NCBI RefSeq assembly: GCF_018613655.1
Contig: NZ_JAGGPW010000002.1
Location: forward strand, 1 to 45,459
Direction of reading: 5' to 3'
DNA: 45,459 bases
DNA from: Planococcus sp. ISL-109
GTDB taxonomy: Bacteria; Bacillota; Bacilli; Bacillales_A; Planococcaceae
This document shows, one piece after another, positions 34,694 to 43,896 of the stretch (position 1 is the stretch's first letter; every line of letters begins with the position of its first letter). The notes beneath the pieces are model-generated. The model was not told the origin of the DNA and did not search any database. It saw only the letters and a program-made list of their open reading frames with translations. A program made the translations under genes and the position numbers.

Positions 34694-36115
34694 TCATTCG
34701 TCGTGGCGGTGTTCTTCCTCGCCCCAACATTCGGTGTTCTTCAAGCCAGGGACATTTTTCGCATAAAAGACCGGGTTCTTGCCGGCTTTTCGCTGCCCCA
34801 TGTAATCATCGAGCACGCGGAAAGCGACTTTACCGAGCAAGGCGATGACAATCAAGTTGATGACAGCCATCATTCCCATGAACAGATCCGCCATGTTCCA
34901 GACGACCTCCACTTGAGCGATTGAGCCGAACATGACCATGGCAAGAACGCCAACTCGGTAAACCGTAAGCCACATGCTATGGGCGTTGATAAACTCGATG
35001 TTCGTCTCACCATAATAGTAGTTCCCGACAATCGAACTGAATGCGAAGAATGTAATCGCAATCGCAAGGAAATACGGTGCCCAAGCTCCAACGTGGACAG
35101 TAAGTGATGCTTGCGTCAAAAGAACACCTTCTTGTTCGCCCGTTCGGTATAGATCTGCAAGAATGATGACGAACGCGGTCGCCGAACAGATGATGATCGT
35201 ATCAAAGAATACGCCGAGGCTTTGGACAAGCCCTTGCTTGGCCGGATGCGATACGTTTGCGGAAGCTGCGGCGTTCGGGACAGAACCCATACCGGCTTCG
35301 TTCGAGAACAATCCGCGGCGTATCCCTTGCATGATTGCAGCTCCGATACCGCCGCCTACCACTTCTTCAAGCCCGAAAGCATTTTGTACAATCAACGTGA
35401 ATACTGCTGGAATTTCTGTGAAGTTCAAGACCATTATGTAAGCTACAACGAGCAAATAAATAGTCGCCATCACCGGCACGACAATTTGCGTGACGTGCGC
35501 AATCCGGCGCACACCACCGAAAATAACGATGGCTGCCAGAACGACCAAAGTTGCCCCAACGACCCAGTTCGGAATGTCTAGGACATCACCGACCGACTGC
35601 GCGATCGTATTCGACTGCACAGAATTAAAGATGAAGCCGAATGCCATCGTCAGAAGAATAGCGAAAACGATGCCGAGTTTGCGGGTGCCGAGCGCTTTTT
35701 CCATGTAATACGCAGGACCCCCACGAAATTGTTCGCCATCTTTAATTTTGTATACTTGAGCGAGCGTGCTTTCGATAAATGCCGTCGCCATCCCGATTAG
35801 CGCCACCATCCACATCCAGAACACTGCACCCGGGCCGCCGATTGCAATCGCCAAGGCAACGCCCGTGATGTTCCCGGTGCCGACGCGTGAGGCGGTCGAA
35901 ATCGTAAACGCCTGGAACGCCGAAATACCGCCGGTCCCGTCTTTCTTTTCACTGATGACGCGGAACATATCGCCAAACAAGCGGACTTGGACAAAGCGGG
36001 TACGAATAGTGAAATATAAGCCCAGACCGAGCAATAGCCCGATCAATATGTATGTCCATAATATGTTATTGCCTTCGTCGATGATCCACGTCAACCCATT
36101 TAATATCGCATCCAT
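34694..36115 (-). CDS. AgcS-family sodium/proton:alanine (glycine) symporter
   Basis: A 473-aa membrane protein with about 11 hydrophobic segments. Family signatures: TISTASRVGTGNITGVALAIAIGGPG (shown in part as GTGNITGVA), PGAVFWMWMVALIGM, FRGGPAYYMEKALG, RRGLFSNEAGMGSVPNAAA and GNYYYGETN. ATG 36115 with AAAGGGG 8 nt upstream. It imports alanine or glycine with Na+ or H+. It stands downstream of an M20 amidohydrolase on the same strand but has its own promoter candidate and terminator. Confidence 0.94.
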   Translation of the reverse strand: MDAILNGLTWIIDEGNNILWTYILIGLLLGLGLYFTIRTRFVQVRLFGDMFRVISEKKDGTGGISAFQAFTISTASRVGTGNITGVALAIAIGGPGAVFWMWMVALIGMATAFIESTLAQVYKIKDGEQFRGGPAYYMEKALGTRKLGIVFAILLTMAFGFIFNSVQSNTIAQSVGDVLDIPNWVVGATLVVLAAIVIFGGVRRIAHVTQIVVPVMATIYLLVVAYIMVLNFTEIPAVFTLIVQNAFGLEEVVGGGIGAAIMQGIRRGLFSNEAGMGSVPNAAASANVSHPAKQGLVQSLGVFFDTIIICSATAFVIILADLYRTGEQEGVLLTQASLTVHVGAWAPYFLAIAITFFAFSSIVGNYYYGETNIEFINAHSMWLTVYRVGVLAMVMFGSIAQVEVVWNMADLFMGMMAVINLIVIALLGKVAFRVLDDYMGQRKAGKNPVFYAKNVPGLKNTECWGEEEHRHDE

Positions 36116-36138
36116 GATGTTGTCCCCTTTAAAATTCG

Positions 36139-36167
36139 TTAGTATGAGCAGTGTTCCATACCCTTAA
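36139..36167 (-). promoter_or_regulatory. Sigma-A-type promoter candidate for the AgcS gene
   Basis: Minus strand: TTAAGG (36162-36167), 17-bp spacer, TACTAA (36139-36144). The -35 touches the hairpin at 36167-36200. Confidence 0.45.
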
Positions 36168-36200
36168 TTGCGCACCCAAAAACCAAATGGGGTGCGCAAT
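36167..36200. terminator. Inverted repeat between M20 and AgcS genes
   Basis: A perfect 11-bp stem (ATTGCGCACCC with GGGTGCGCAAT, 12-nt loop). A run of T follows only on the plus strand, whereas both neighbours are on the minus strand. It may slow read-through or act as a terminator for antisense transcription. Confidence 0.5.
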
Positions 36201-36209
36201 ATTTTTTCA

Positions 36210-37301
36210 TTATGCCAGGCGCAAAGTTTCAGCGAGGACACGGGCGCCGATATCGAGCGCATCGCGATTAAACTGCATATCCGGATGATGAAGCCCTGGC
36301 GTTAAATCTGCGCCGACTCCAACCATCGCAGCTTTCAGTTCCGGTTTTTTGATCGTGTAGAAATGGAAATCATCCGCTCCTGTCGTTTCGATCGGCTCGC
36401 TGCATGCTTCCTCACCGAGCACATTGCGTATTGCTTGGCCGGCAATTTGCATCGCCTGTTCCGACACTTCGGCGCCAGGTGTGTAATCGTCCCATCTCAA
36501 GTCGACATTGACGCGGTGAAGCTCTGCAATAGTCCGTATTCCTTCTTCGAGGCGCGCTTTCAATGTATCCATCAAGCTATTGGACTGAGAACGCACATCC
36601 AGTGCGAATGTAGCGCTGCCCGGAATGATGTTCAAGCTTTCTCCGCCGGTCTGGATATTCGTCAGCTTGGCCGAATACGACTCGAACGGCGAGAAATATA
36701 TCGTTTTGGCGAATTGGTGGATTGCAGCGATGACGTCGATGGCATTTTTCCCTTGATGTGGACGCGCGCCGTGCGCATCTTCTCCCGTAATCTTGCCTTT
36801 CAGGAAAATACCGGAGCCGTGATGCAGCGCCGGCGTCACTTTGCCGAACGGCAATTCTTCCTGCGGCCGCAAGTGCACGCCGAATAAATGCGTCACCCCT
36901 TCTAATGCGCCGCGTTCGATCATGGACAGTGAGCCGTTTCCTTGTTCCTCGGCCGGCTGGAAAATAAAGCGGATGCGCTTTGACAGGTTCTCGTCTTTTA
37001 AGCGCAAAAGTGCACCGAGCACCATCGCCATATTGGCGTCATGTCCACAGGAATGGTTCGCCTGCACTGTGCCGTTCACTTCCTGCCATAGGGCATCGAT
37101 GTCCGCTCGGACCGCTATCACTTTATCCCCTTCGCCGATTTCCGCAAAAAGTCCGGTAACGTCCTCAAACGTCCGATACTCCACCCCGAGCTCTTCCATG
37201 ATCTGGGCCAGTTTCTTCGTCGTTTCCACTTCCTGGAAGCTTACTTCCGGATGTGCATGGAAATGGTCAAAATACGATTCTGTCTGCTGTTTGATGTCCA
37301 T
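36210..37301 (-). CDS. M20-family metal-dependent amidohydrolase (N-acyl-amino-acid type)
   Basis: About 363 aa, cytosolic. ATG 37301 with AAGGAGC about 10 nt upstream; a longer frame to 37415 has no such site. M20D motifs: HPEVSFQE, AVRADIDALW, NHSCGHDANMAM (metal Cys/His), QPAEEQGNG (catalytic Glu), GVHLRP, EDAHGARPHQGKNAIDV (dimerisation domain) and TTGADDFHFY. Relatives (HipO, YxeP, amidohydrolase AmhX types) remove acyl groups from amino acids. Neighbours are an alanine/glycine symporter and a RocB-like peptidase, so amino-acid salvage is likely. The exact substrate cannot be read from sequence. Confidence 0.9.
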   Translation of the reverse strand: MDIKQQTESYFDHFHAHPEVSFQEVETTKKLAQIMEELGVEYRTFEDVTGLFAEIGEGDKVIAVRADIDALWQEVNGTVQANHSCGHDANMAMVLGALLRLKDENLSKRIRFIFQPAEEQGNGSLSMIERGALEGVTHLFGVHLRPQEELPFGKVTPALHHGSGIFLKGKITGEDAHGARPHQGKNAIDVIAAIHQFAKTIYFSPFESYSAKLTNIQTGGESLNIIPGSATFALDVRSQSNSLMDTLKARLEEGIRTIAELHRVNVDLRWDDYTPGAEVSEQAMQIAGQAIRNVLGEEACSEPIETTGADDFHFYTIKKPELKAAMVGVGADLTPGLHHPDMQFNRDALDIGARVLAETLRLA

Positions 37302-37336
37302 AAAGCGATTCGCTCCTTTTGGTTTCTTATGTTTGA

Positions 37337-37365
37337 ATTGTACCCGTCTTTCAAAGTGAGAACAA
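37337..37365 (-). promoter_or_regulatory. Sigma-A-type promoter for the M20 amidohydrolase
   Basis: Minus strand: TTGTTC (37360-37365), 17-bp spacer, TACAAT (37337-37342), about 35 nt before the start codon. Confidence 0.6.
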
Positions 37366-37491
37366 ACAAGTGGACGAAGAGAAGCCAAGACCATTTGTTT
37401 GCGGTGCTCGAGCAAACAGTTTTGCAGAATACCAGAAGATCCAAACTACAGGCATCGTACTTCAAAGGCGCTAATAATCAATCACCCCCAC

Positions 37492-39108
37492 CTAATCTTC
37501 TGCCCGTTTTCCGATGTGCAAAATCAGTCCGGCGAGCAGTTCCGGGATTTCTTCGAATGCATTTTTGACGTGAAGACGCTCGGTCCGCTTATGTGGATCT
37601 TTGCCGAACGGGCCGATATTGAGGACCGGCGCCTGCAGGTTCTGCATCGCTTGAAACGGGATGCTATAAGGGTCGCCATAGACCGGCGTGTTTTTCTCGT
37701 AACTGACCCAGCCGTCCGAAGAGTCTTCGTAATTGACGTAGCTCAGGTCGGAGATGCCATTGAAGAAATGCACTTGTTCGAGCTCCAAATCAAAACGCTC
37801 CAGCGCCATTTGTGCTACATGCGCCACACAGTCTTCGATCAGCGGATCATCGCTTGAGTTGACTGCCGGGTAATAGGGCGGCGTAAACAACAGCACGATG
37901 CTCGGCGACAATTCCTGGCAGTTGAGCAATAACAAATCGGCGATATGAAACGACTTATCGCGTACATCCCGCTCCGAGTCCATCAAGGTTTTGTGGATCA
38001 GTTGATTGAAGTAGTCGATGCCAAACTTATTCTTCGCATAGTCCACCAATTGTTCGAAGCGCAGCACGCGGATTTCATCAAAGCGCGGCTCCATATTGAT
38101 GTGTTGACAAAAAGCACGGTAATCGTCCATGCACTCTGAAGCCGATTCGTTTGCGAGGCTTTCGAAAATATCCATGACCTGTTGTGCATTTCTTTCCATT
38201 GTAAAGACATTGTACATCGCTTTCGTGCGATACGGCGTCTGGACGGAGTATTCTTCTTTCATATCCCCTTGCGTTAGAGTTACTGGAAGCGGCGTTTCTT
38301 CGCCGTAAACCGTTTCAGAAAATGCCGGATTCCACTCCATTTTCCGCGTCAAATACGTAGAGATATAGCTTGACGTCATCCCGGCAAGCGGTTCGCCGGC
38401 ATGGGTTTCCTTGCCGTAGAATAATGCACTCGGCATGATTTTCCCGATGGAGCCGGTGTAGATATAATGCGACTCATCTCCCGGCGATTTCGCAAATACC
38501 GGTTCACCGTTTAAAAACACTGTATATTCCAGGCCATGCTGGCGCTCTAAATCGAGCAGTTTGGACACTCCGTAGCGCATGCCCGCCGAGTTGATTTCTT
38601 CATCCGGCACCGTCATGAGCAGTAGATTGACCGGCCACTGTTCCAAGCTTGCCCGCTCTATAAGCGCCATATGAATGGCGAGCCCTGATTTCATGTCCAT
38701 TATGCCGCGCCCGAATACATATTCCCCCGACGCCAAATCGGCTTGCATCTCCGGTTTGAATTCGTCTTTGATTTTTTGGAATGCGGCCTCGAGCTGGGCC
38801 GGCTGGTATGCGAGTGGTGCCAAATCGCCGTATTCGTGTACGGCGACCGTATCAAAATGGCTGAGCAATACAACGGTACGTGAGGCTTTTTCATGTTTAT
38901 AGAGCGCAGTCAAATAACGCCGTTCCCAATTGACCTCCCCAAGCGCCAGATTATCTGGGTTTTCTTGGAAATATTCAAGTTCCATTAGTTTCTTTTCCAG
39001 CTTTTCCGGGAATGTCACTTCCCCTTCCGTCAGTCCTTGCGAATCCCAGCCGACCAATAGTTCAGTCAACTCTCGCAGTTGCTCCGGTGTTCCCCAAATA
39101 CTTTCCAT
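37492..39108 (-). CDS. rocB: RocB-like M20 family peptidase
   Basis: About 538 aa. ATG 39108 with GGGAG 8 nt upstream (15 codons into the longest frame). M20 metal motifs: LLSHFDTV, GRGIMDMKSGLAIH and PDEEINSAG; then a large insert, and a C-terminal part with GPFGKDPHKRTERLH. Length and motifs match RocB of the arginine-degradation (roc) genes of Bacillus, whose reaction is not well defined. No other roc gene is in the window, so an arginine link is by family only. No terminator is seen after it, so reading on into the M20 gene is possible. Confidence 0.88.
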   Translation of the reverse strand: MESIWGTPEQLRELTELLVGWDSQGLTEGEVTFPEKLEKKLMELEYFQENPDNLALGEVNWERRYLTALYKHEKASRTVVLLSHFDTVAVHEYGDLAPLAYQPAQLEAAFQKIKDEFKPEMQADLASGEYVFGRGIMDMKSGLAIHMALIERASLEQWPVNLLLMTVPDEEINSAGMRYGVSKLLDLERQHGLEYTVFLNGEPVFAKSPGDESHYIYTGSIGKIMPSALFYGKETHAGEPLAGMTSSYISTYLTRKMEWNPAFSETVYGEETPLPVTLTQGDMKEEYSVQTPYRTKAMYNVFTMERNAQQVMDIFESLANESASECMDDYRAFCQHINMEPRFDEIRVLRFEQLVDYAKNKFGIDYFNQLIHKTLMDSERDVRDKSFHIADLLLLNCQELSPSIVLLFTPPYYPAVNSSDDPLIEDCVAHVAQMALERFDLELEQVHFFNGISDLSYVNYEDSSDGWVSYEKNTPVYGDPYSIPFQAMQNLQAPVLNIGPFGKDPHKRTERLHVKNAFEEIPELLAGLILHIGKRAED

Positions 39109-39135
39109 ACTGCATTCTCCCTTCTCTATTCCAGT

Positions 39136-39168
39136 AAAGAAAAAACGGCTCATATTGGGAGCCGTTTT
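39136..39168 (-). terminator. Terminator of the EamA transporter gene
   Basis: Stem AAAACGGCTC/GAGCCGTTTT (39142-39151 with 39159-39168) followed by TTTTTTC on the minus strand. Its distal arm overlaps the transporter's stop codon. Confidence 0.9.
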
Positions 39169-40064
39169 CTGCGTTTTCGCAGTAAATCTTCCGCCGCCCC
39201 TGAGCCGAACAATACGCCGATTACGATGAGCACAAGGCCGATCAAATGGCCTGACGTAATCGTTTCACCGAGGATCAAGCTTGCGGCTATGAGTGAAAAC
39301 AGCGTATTAAGGTTCATGAAAATGGCGGCTTTTGTCGGTCCCGCCTGGCCGATTGAATAATTATAAAGCATGTGACCGACCGCCGTGCCGAGCATCGCGG
39401 AGAAAAAGAACGCGACCCAGAATGACGTCGGAACGTCTGCGAACGCAGCGATTTCACCCGGCTCTTGAATAAGCGCGATAATGAGCAAGACAATCGCTCC
39501 CGTCACGAGCATATAGCCGGTCAACAGGCGCGGATCAAGTGAACGCGCAGCTTTGGCAATGACGATATAACTGAACACTTGCGCCAAAATGGAAATGAAT
39601 ACAAAGATATCTCCGAGGCTCAAACCAGACGCCGCGTCGCCCCCGACCATGACCGTTGTGGCGACACCACCAAAACCGATAAAGACACCGAGCCATTGCA
39701 AACGCGAAGGCACATTGCGCATGATGAGCGACACGAGCACGGCCGTCAGCATCGGGCCTGTCCCGAGTATCAAGCCGGCATTCGTCCCCGTTGTGACCGC
39801 AAGTCCCTGCGACAGGAAATAATGATGCGCCACGACATTGAGCAGGGCGCCGAGCAGTATGTATTTCCAATCACTGCGCTTTGGAAAGCGCATCATTCCG
39901 AGCGACGCCAAAATGATCAACACGGTGATACCTGCAAGCAATATCCGAAACGCCGTGAGTGTGACTGGATCAACGAAATCCAATAAATACTTGACCGAAG
40001 CAAGGTTAAATCCCCACACGATCATGACCGATGTTAAAATGCCATAAACTTTCCATGGAGTCAA
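39150..40064 (-). CDS. EamA/DMT-superfamily membrane transporter
   Basis: A 304-aa protein with ten hydrophobic segments in two EamA repeats (about 8-138 and 150-290). Motifs such as WGFNLASVKYLLD near the start and GTAVGHMLYNYSIGQAGPTKAA in the second half are typical of the drug/metabolite exporter superfamily. TTG 40064 with AAGAAGGG 8 nt upstream. Its substrate is unknown; amino acids or metabolites are usual for the family. It lies 42 nt after panF on the same strand without a terminator, so it may share that transcript. Confidence 0.9.
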   Translation of the reverse strand: MTPWKVYGILTSVMIVWGFNLASVKYLLDFVDPVTLTAFRILLAGITVLIILASLGMMRFPKRSDWKYILLGALLNVVAHHYFLSQGLAVTTGTNAGLILGTGPMLTAVLVSLIMRNVPSRLQWLGVFIGFGGVATTVMVGGDAASGLSLGDIFVFISILAQVFSYIVIAKAARSLDPRLLTGYMLVTGAIVLLIIALIQEPGEIAAFADVPTSFWVAFFFSAMLGTAVGHMLYNYSIGQAGPTKAAIFMNLNTLFSLIAASLILGETITSGHLIGLVLIVIGVLFGSGAAEDLLRKRRKRLPI

Positions 40065-40106
40065 AAGTGCAACCCTTCTTCCCTTTTTCGGATATAGCCA
40101 CTTATT

Positions 40107-41582
40107 TTACGCTTGTTTTTCGTTTCTGTATAGAACCGCGTGGTAATCATAAGCGCGCCGTTCTATCAGCAAGCTGAACGCAATAAATGCGATGAGCGAT
40201 AACACGACCGGGACAGTGACCGTATGGACGCCGAACAGATTGCCGTTTGCAATATTGTAGAAATGCAGCGCGATATAGCTGATGATGCCGGTCGCCATGC
40301 TCGCGATGGCTCCGTATTTATTGCCCCATTTCCAATAAAGCCCGAGCACAATCGGCCAGATGAACGCCGCTTCGAGCCCGCCGAATGCGAACAAGTTCAA
40401 GAAAATCAATAAATCAGGGGGATCAAGTGCCAACAGGAAGACGATCACACCAAGAACGCCGGTGACGCCAAACGACATGCGTTTGATGGCCTTTAGGCTG
40501 GCATCCGGTTTGATGTAATTCAAATACACGTCTTTGACGATCGACGAACTGACGAGCAACAGCAGTGAGTCGACCGTCGACATGATCGCCGCCATCGGAG
40601 CGGCCAAGACGATGCCTGCAACCCACGGCGGCAAAGTTTCGAGCGCGATGAGCGGAATAACTTTGTCTCCGACGTCAATCCCTGGAAGGATGGGACGCGC
40701 GAACACGCCGATCAAATGCATATTGAGCATGATAACGCCGGTGACGATCGTGCCGATAATGAGGGCGCGGTGCATCGACCGGGCATTTTTGTACGACATC
40801 GCGCGCACCGCAATTTGCGGCAAGCCCACGACGCCGACACCGACCAAAATCCAAAACGATGATACATAGGCGGCACCGAGATTGCCATCCGCTCCGTACG
40901 GGGTGACGAGGTTCGGGTTTTCATTGATGAGGTCTTGCATGATGTTTGAAATCCCGCCGCCGGAAATGATGACCGCGATCAACAGCACCAAAGTTCCGAC
41001 GAGCATGACGGCCCCTTGCACCGCATCGGTCAAGGCGACGGCACGGAAACCGCCGATCGTCACGTAGACGAGGACGCTGACAGCAAACAAAAACAGCGCC
41101 GATTGATAGCTCAGGCCGGTCAGTGATTCAATAAGCCGTGCGCCGCCGATCCACTGCGCCGCCATGGCGGAAAACAGGAAGACGATGATGCTGAAAGCCG
41201 ATAACAAGACAACCGCTGTGCTGCCGTAGCGGGCTTTCAGAAAGTCGATCATCGTGACGGCTTCATAGCGCCGCGCCATGATCGCGTATTTTTTCCCGAG
41301 AATCATCAGGACGAAATAACCGGTGACGACTTGGGTCATCGCGAGCAGCACCCAACCGAAGCCCATCGTATAGGCGGTCCCAGGGCCCCCGAGGAAACTA
41401 GAGGCGCTTCCGTATGTGGCGACCATGGTCATCGCGAGGACGAAACCGCCGAGTTCGCGGCCGCCGAGGAAATAATCGCTGATGAAGTTCGAGGAGCCGG
41501 CCAGTTTCCTGCTGGACCAATAGCCGATAAAGAAGATGATGAGCAAAAAAGCGATCATCGGGATGAGCACTGCATAATTCAT
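40107..41582 (-). CDS. panF: Sodium/pantothenate symporter PanF
   Basis: A 491-aa sodium:solute symporter (SSS family, about 13 membrane segments). SDYFLGGRELGGFVLAMTMVATYGSASSF near the start (only key part quoted: GGRELGGFVLAMT), GGFRAVALTDAVQG, and AAIMSTVDSLLLLVSS are PanF/SSS signatures. It brings pantothenate, the coenzyme A precursor, in with Na+. It overlaps yhdT by 4 nt (ATGA), the pairing known from other bacteria, which supports the specific name. Confidence 0.92.
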   Translation of the reverse strand: MNYAVLIPMIAFLLIIFFIGYWSSRKLAGSSNFISDYFLGGRELGGFVLAMTMVATYGSASSFLGGPGTAYTMGFGWVLLAMTQVVTGYFVLMILGKKYAIMARRYEAVTMIDFLKARYGSTAVVLLSAFSIIVFLFSAMAAQWIGGARLIESLTGLSYQSALFLFAVSVLVYVTIGGFRAVALTDAVQGAVMLVGTLVLLIAVIISGGGISNIMQDLINENPNLVTPYGADGNLGAAYVSSFWILVGVGVVGLPQIAVRAMSYKNARSMHRALIIGTIVTGVIMLNMHLIGVFARPILPGIDVGDKVIPLIALETLPPWVAGIVLAAPMAAIMSTVDSLLLLVSSSIVKDVYLNYIKPDASLKAIKRMSFGVTGVLGVIVFLLALDPPDLLIFLNLFAFGGLEAAFIWPIVLGLYWKWGNKYGAIASMATGIISYIALHFYNIANGNLFGVHTVTVPVVLSLIAFIAFSLLIERRAYDYHAVLYRNEKQA

Positions 41583-41851
41583 CGGCGTTCCTCCTGTTCT
41601 TCGTCAAACGGCACGTCGACGAAGAACAGATTGACGACGACGGTGACAAGGACGGCCATGACGAGAAAGCCGACGATGCAGCTGTAGAAAAACCAGTCGG
41701 GCAAGCCGAATATGTAGGTGTATTCTTCGACTGGACGGGAGCCGAGCCCGTAGGCGAAGGCGAACCACCAGACAAAGTTAAAGAGCGCGAGGCCGAGGCC
41801 GATCCAGGCTTCCCGGTGCGCGACACGGAAACGCCAATCTGTTTCTTGCAT
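41579..41851 (-). CDS. yhdT: YhdT-family small membrane protein
   Basis: 90 aa with two membrane segments (about 18-38 and 55-78) and a charged Glu-rich tail. WRFRVAHREAWIGLGLALFN and WWFAFAYGLGS match the YhdT/DUF997 family regularly found directly upstream of panF. ATG 41851 with GGAG 9 nt upstream. It is perhaps an accessory subunit of the symporter; no biochemical role is established to my knowledge. Confidence 0.9.
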   Translation of the reverse strand: MQETDWRFRVAHREAWIGLGLALFNFVWWFAFAYGLGSRPVEEYTYIFGLPDWFFYSCIVGFLVMAVLVTVVVNLFFVDVPFDEEQEERR

Positions 41852-42206
41852 GCTAGTTCACTCCGTTCAAGGGCTGTAATGCGCTTTATCTATCGTACAC
41901 TAAAGGCGCCTGTAAATTAAGTTCAATTTTAGTTATGGGATGATACAAGAAAAGAATGCTTTTATGTAATAAGCCCATACTGCGAGATTGCGCTGCAGGT
42001 GGATGCTTGCCGGGGGGGGACAGGCGTCACCACCTTCCGCTCCATCTCTAGTTTTATAATGGTGGTTAGTTAGCCACTTTTTCACCCATGTATATTTAAG
42101 CTCCATTCCCCTGATCTTCTATAATTTGTTCAAAATAGTGTGAGGGATATTACTTTTTTCTTCTTTGTTACATGCTATATAAGTTGAACTAATAAATTTC
42201 CACTGT

Positions 42207-42430
42207 AGATATTCCGCAAAACCACTCCGAGAAAAACTTTGCTCAACTTCTCTTCGCTTATTCATTTCCTGCGGGCGGGCGCCGAGCCTCCTCAGTCGCT
42301 TCGAAACCCTTGTGCTCCCACATCTGCACGGCAGATGCGTCGCTGAAAAGAGCGCTGCTCGATTCTCGCTAGCTCAAACCTCGCAAGAAAACCGTTGCCC
42401 CCTTGGGAGTCTCCGTAGTTTTGCTCCATA
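42207..42430 (+). repeat. Family-C repeat, copy C3
   Basis: It contains ATTCCGCAAAACCACTCCGAG, GCCGAGCCTCCTCAGTCGC, TTCGAAACCCTTGTGCTCCC, a small palindrome ATCTGCACGGCAGAT, GTCGCTGAAAAGAGCGCTGC and CCCTTGGGAGTCTCCGTAG. The long middle part recurs at 45.11 kb and, partly, at the left edge of the window. Confidence 0.75.
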
Positions 42431-42438
42431 TCTGTTTG

Positions 42439-42508
42439 TTTGTTCGCAAATTGTTAGTGTTCAAGTAGTCGTGGTAATTCACTGATATTTCTTTAGTTCA
42501 ACATATAT
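42439..42508 (+). repeat. 70-bp direct repeat, left copy
   Basis: It runs from TTTGTTCGCAAATTGTTAG to TTTAGTTCAACATATAT and matches 45279-45348 at 69 of 70 positions (C/A difference in AAGTAGTnGTGG). The two copies flank the membrane-fusion/Yip1 gene pair. Confidence 0.9.
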
Positions 42509-42560
42509 AGCTACCCCTTAAAGGCTGTTTTCATTTTCAGATTCAGCTTTTTTTCCACAG

Positions 42561-42584
42561 AAAAAACCTCCGGTATTACCGGAG
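42561..42584 (-). terminator. Terminator of the membrane-fusion protein gene
   Basis: Stem CTCCGGT/ACCGGAG (42568-42574 with 42578-42584, 3-nt loop) followed by G and six T on the minus strand. Confidence 0.92.
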
Positions 42585-42591
42585 ATTTTGG

Positions 42592-43896
42592 TTAGCGGGC
42601 TAGTAGGTATTCGACGTAGGCGCGCCATTCTGTGTTTTTGGCGTAGCTGTAGTCAGGCTGGCGGCTTGGGAAGGGCATGAAGAGCCTTGGCCTGCCCGGG
42701 TAGTCGTGGAGTTTTTCTTCATTTATGGTGAGTTCGCCTGCTTCCATGCCCCCCGCGAGGATGGTGCGGCCATGTTGTGCAAAGGCGATCTCCACCGGTA
42801 CTGCGTTCGGGCGGCCGTCGATGTTCAAGACGTAAGCTGTGCCGGTTGTGTCGTTATTGTTGTAGATCCATTTGTCACGAAGCGCGATGGCGTCTTGTGC
42901 TTCATTTAATGTGATGCTGGCGTTGACATTGCTGCCGAATGGCATGGTGTCTTTCAGCGGAGTTTCAGGTGTAATCCGCACTTCGTAAAAGGCGATAGGA
43001 TTGTTTTGGTCGATGCGTCCGAGCTCGCGGTAGGCTTGAAACCATTTGGATTCTTCGGCAGGGATTTCGGAAACGTTGGTGACGGTTCCTGGAATGGCCC
43101 CTTCAATGCCTGGTGCTTGAATCATCACGCGGTCTGCTTGTTCGACATCGTGCCATTCATCTTCTAATAGATAGGTGACGAATTCACGTTCATTGTTATA
43201 AATTTCAATGCTGAGGGGGGCAGTGTCGCGGTTGATGCTTGCGACTGTCCCTTCAACCGGGCTGATGAGCGCCGGGTTTGCACTGCTTTGTGCGAGCTGC
43301 GCTTCGACGACTGCCAGCTCGGAATCGATCGATGCCAGCCGTTGCTGCGCTTGGGCGATCCCTGAAGCATAAGTACCATCTTCCGGTACTTCTACACCGA
43401 CTGAGACATTCACATCCAGACGCATTTCTTCTTCGATGTCGCCGATCCCAGGATAGGTTGCGCTATTGTTCGTATTATCCGAAAAATTGCTGTTTTGGGA
43501 CGACCGCGCCTGAAGCAATTCCTGCAGAGATGTCTCGACTTCACCGCGTTCTGATTGCAGCGCTGTCCGTTCGGATTCCCACACTGCGCGTTGTTCTTCG
43601 GATTCACTTTCGTTCAAACGGGCAAGTTCAGCACCAGCAGCGACGGCATCGCCTTCTTTGACGAGCCATTGCTCGAGCGCTTCATGGTCTTGGACGTAAA
43701 TCTCCATCGTATCTTGAGGTGCCGTCAAAGCTTCTTTCGGCAAGGCCTTAGTATACGTATGAGTGAAGGCTTGTTCATATTCACTGACATAAAGCTCTTT
43801 GGAAATAATGCTTTTCTCGCCAAACAACAGCAGGAAATTCGATGTTAAAAAGGCGACGATGGCGATGGATAAGCCGACAAAGAAAAAGCGGTTCAT
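42592..43896 (-). CDS. HlyD/YknX-like membrane-fusion (periplasmic adaptor-type) protein
   Basis: A 434-aa protein with one N-terminal membrane anchor (about 5-25). First half of a biotinyl-lipoyl-like domain at about 55-95 (TAPQDTMEIYVQ, VKEGDAVAAG). Coiled-coil segments at about 96-132 and 178-206. Second lipoyl half at about 208-225 (ISPVEGTVASINRD), then beta-barrel domains to about 400. In Firmicutes such proteins (YknX type) work with ABC exporters. ATG 43896 overlaps the upstream Yip1-like gene by 4 nt (ATGA), with a GGGGG site inside that gene. A terminator follows at once and no ABC permease or ATPase gene is present in the window, which is unusual for a YknX homologue. Confidence 0.82.
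   Translation of the reverse strand: MNRFFFVGLSIAIVAFLTSNFLLLFGEKSIISKELYVSEYEQAFTHTYTKALPKEALTAPQDTMEIYVQDHEALEQWLVKEGDAVAAGAELARLNESESEEQRAVWESERTALQSERGEVETSLQELLQARSSQNSNFSDNTNNSATYPGIGDIEEEMRLDVNVSVGVEVPEDGTYASGIAQAQQRLASIDSELAVVEAQLAQSSANPALISPVEGTVASINRDTAPLSIEIYNNEREFVTYLLEDEWHDVEQADRVMIQAPGIEGAIPGTVTNVSEIPAEESKWFQAYRELGRIDQNNPIAFYEVRITPETPLKDTMPFGSNVNASITLNEAQDAIALRDKWIYNNNDTTGTAYVLNIDGRPNAVPVEIAFAQHGRTILAGGMEAGELTINEEKLHDYPGRPRLFMPFPSRQPDYSYAKNTEWRAYVEYLLAR

Larger units (their letters stand above)
41852..42560. repeat. Gene-free 0.7 kb region with B- and C-type repeats
   Basis: 41880-41965 is AT-rich yhdT leader. 41968-42066 is a reversed, shortened B unit (GCGAGATTGCGCTGCAGG, GCTTGCCGGGGGG, CAGGCGTCACC, CCGCTCCATCTCTAG). 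42207-42430 is family-C copy C3. 42439-42508 is the left copy of the 70-bp direct repeat. The rest shows nothing recognisable. Confidence 0.8.
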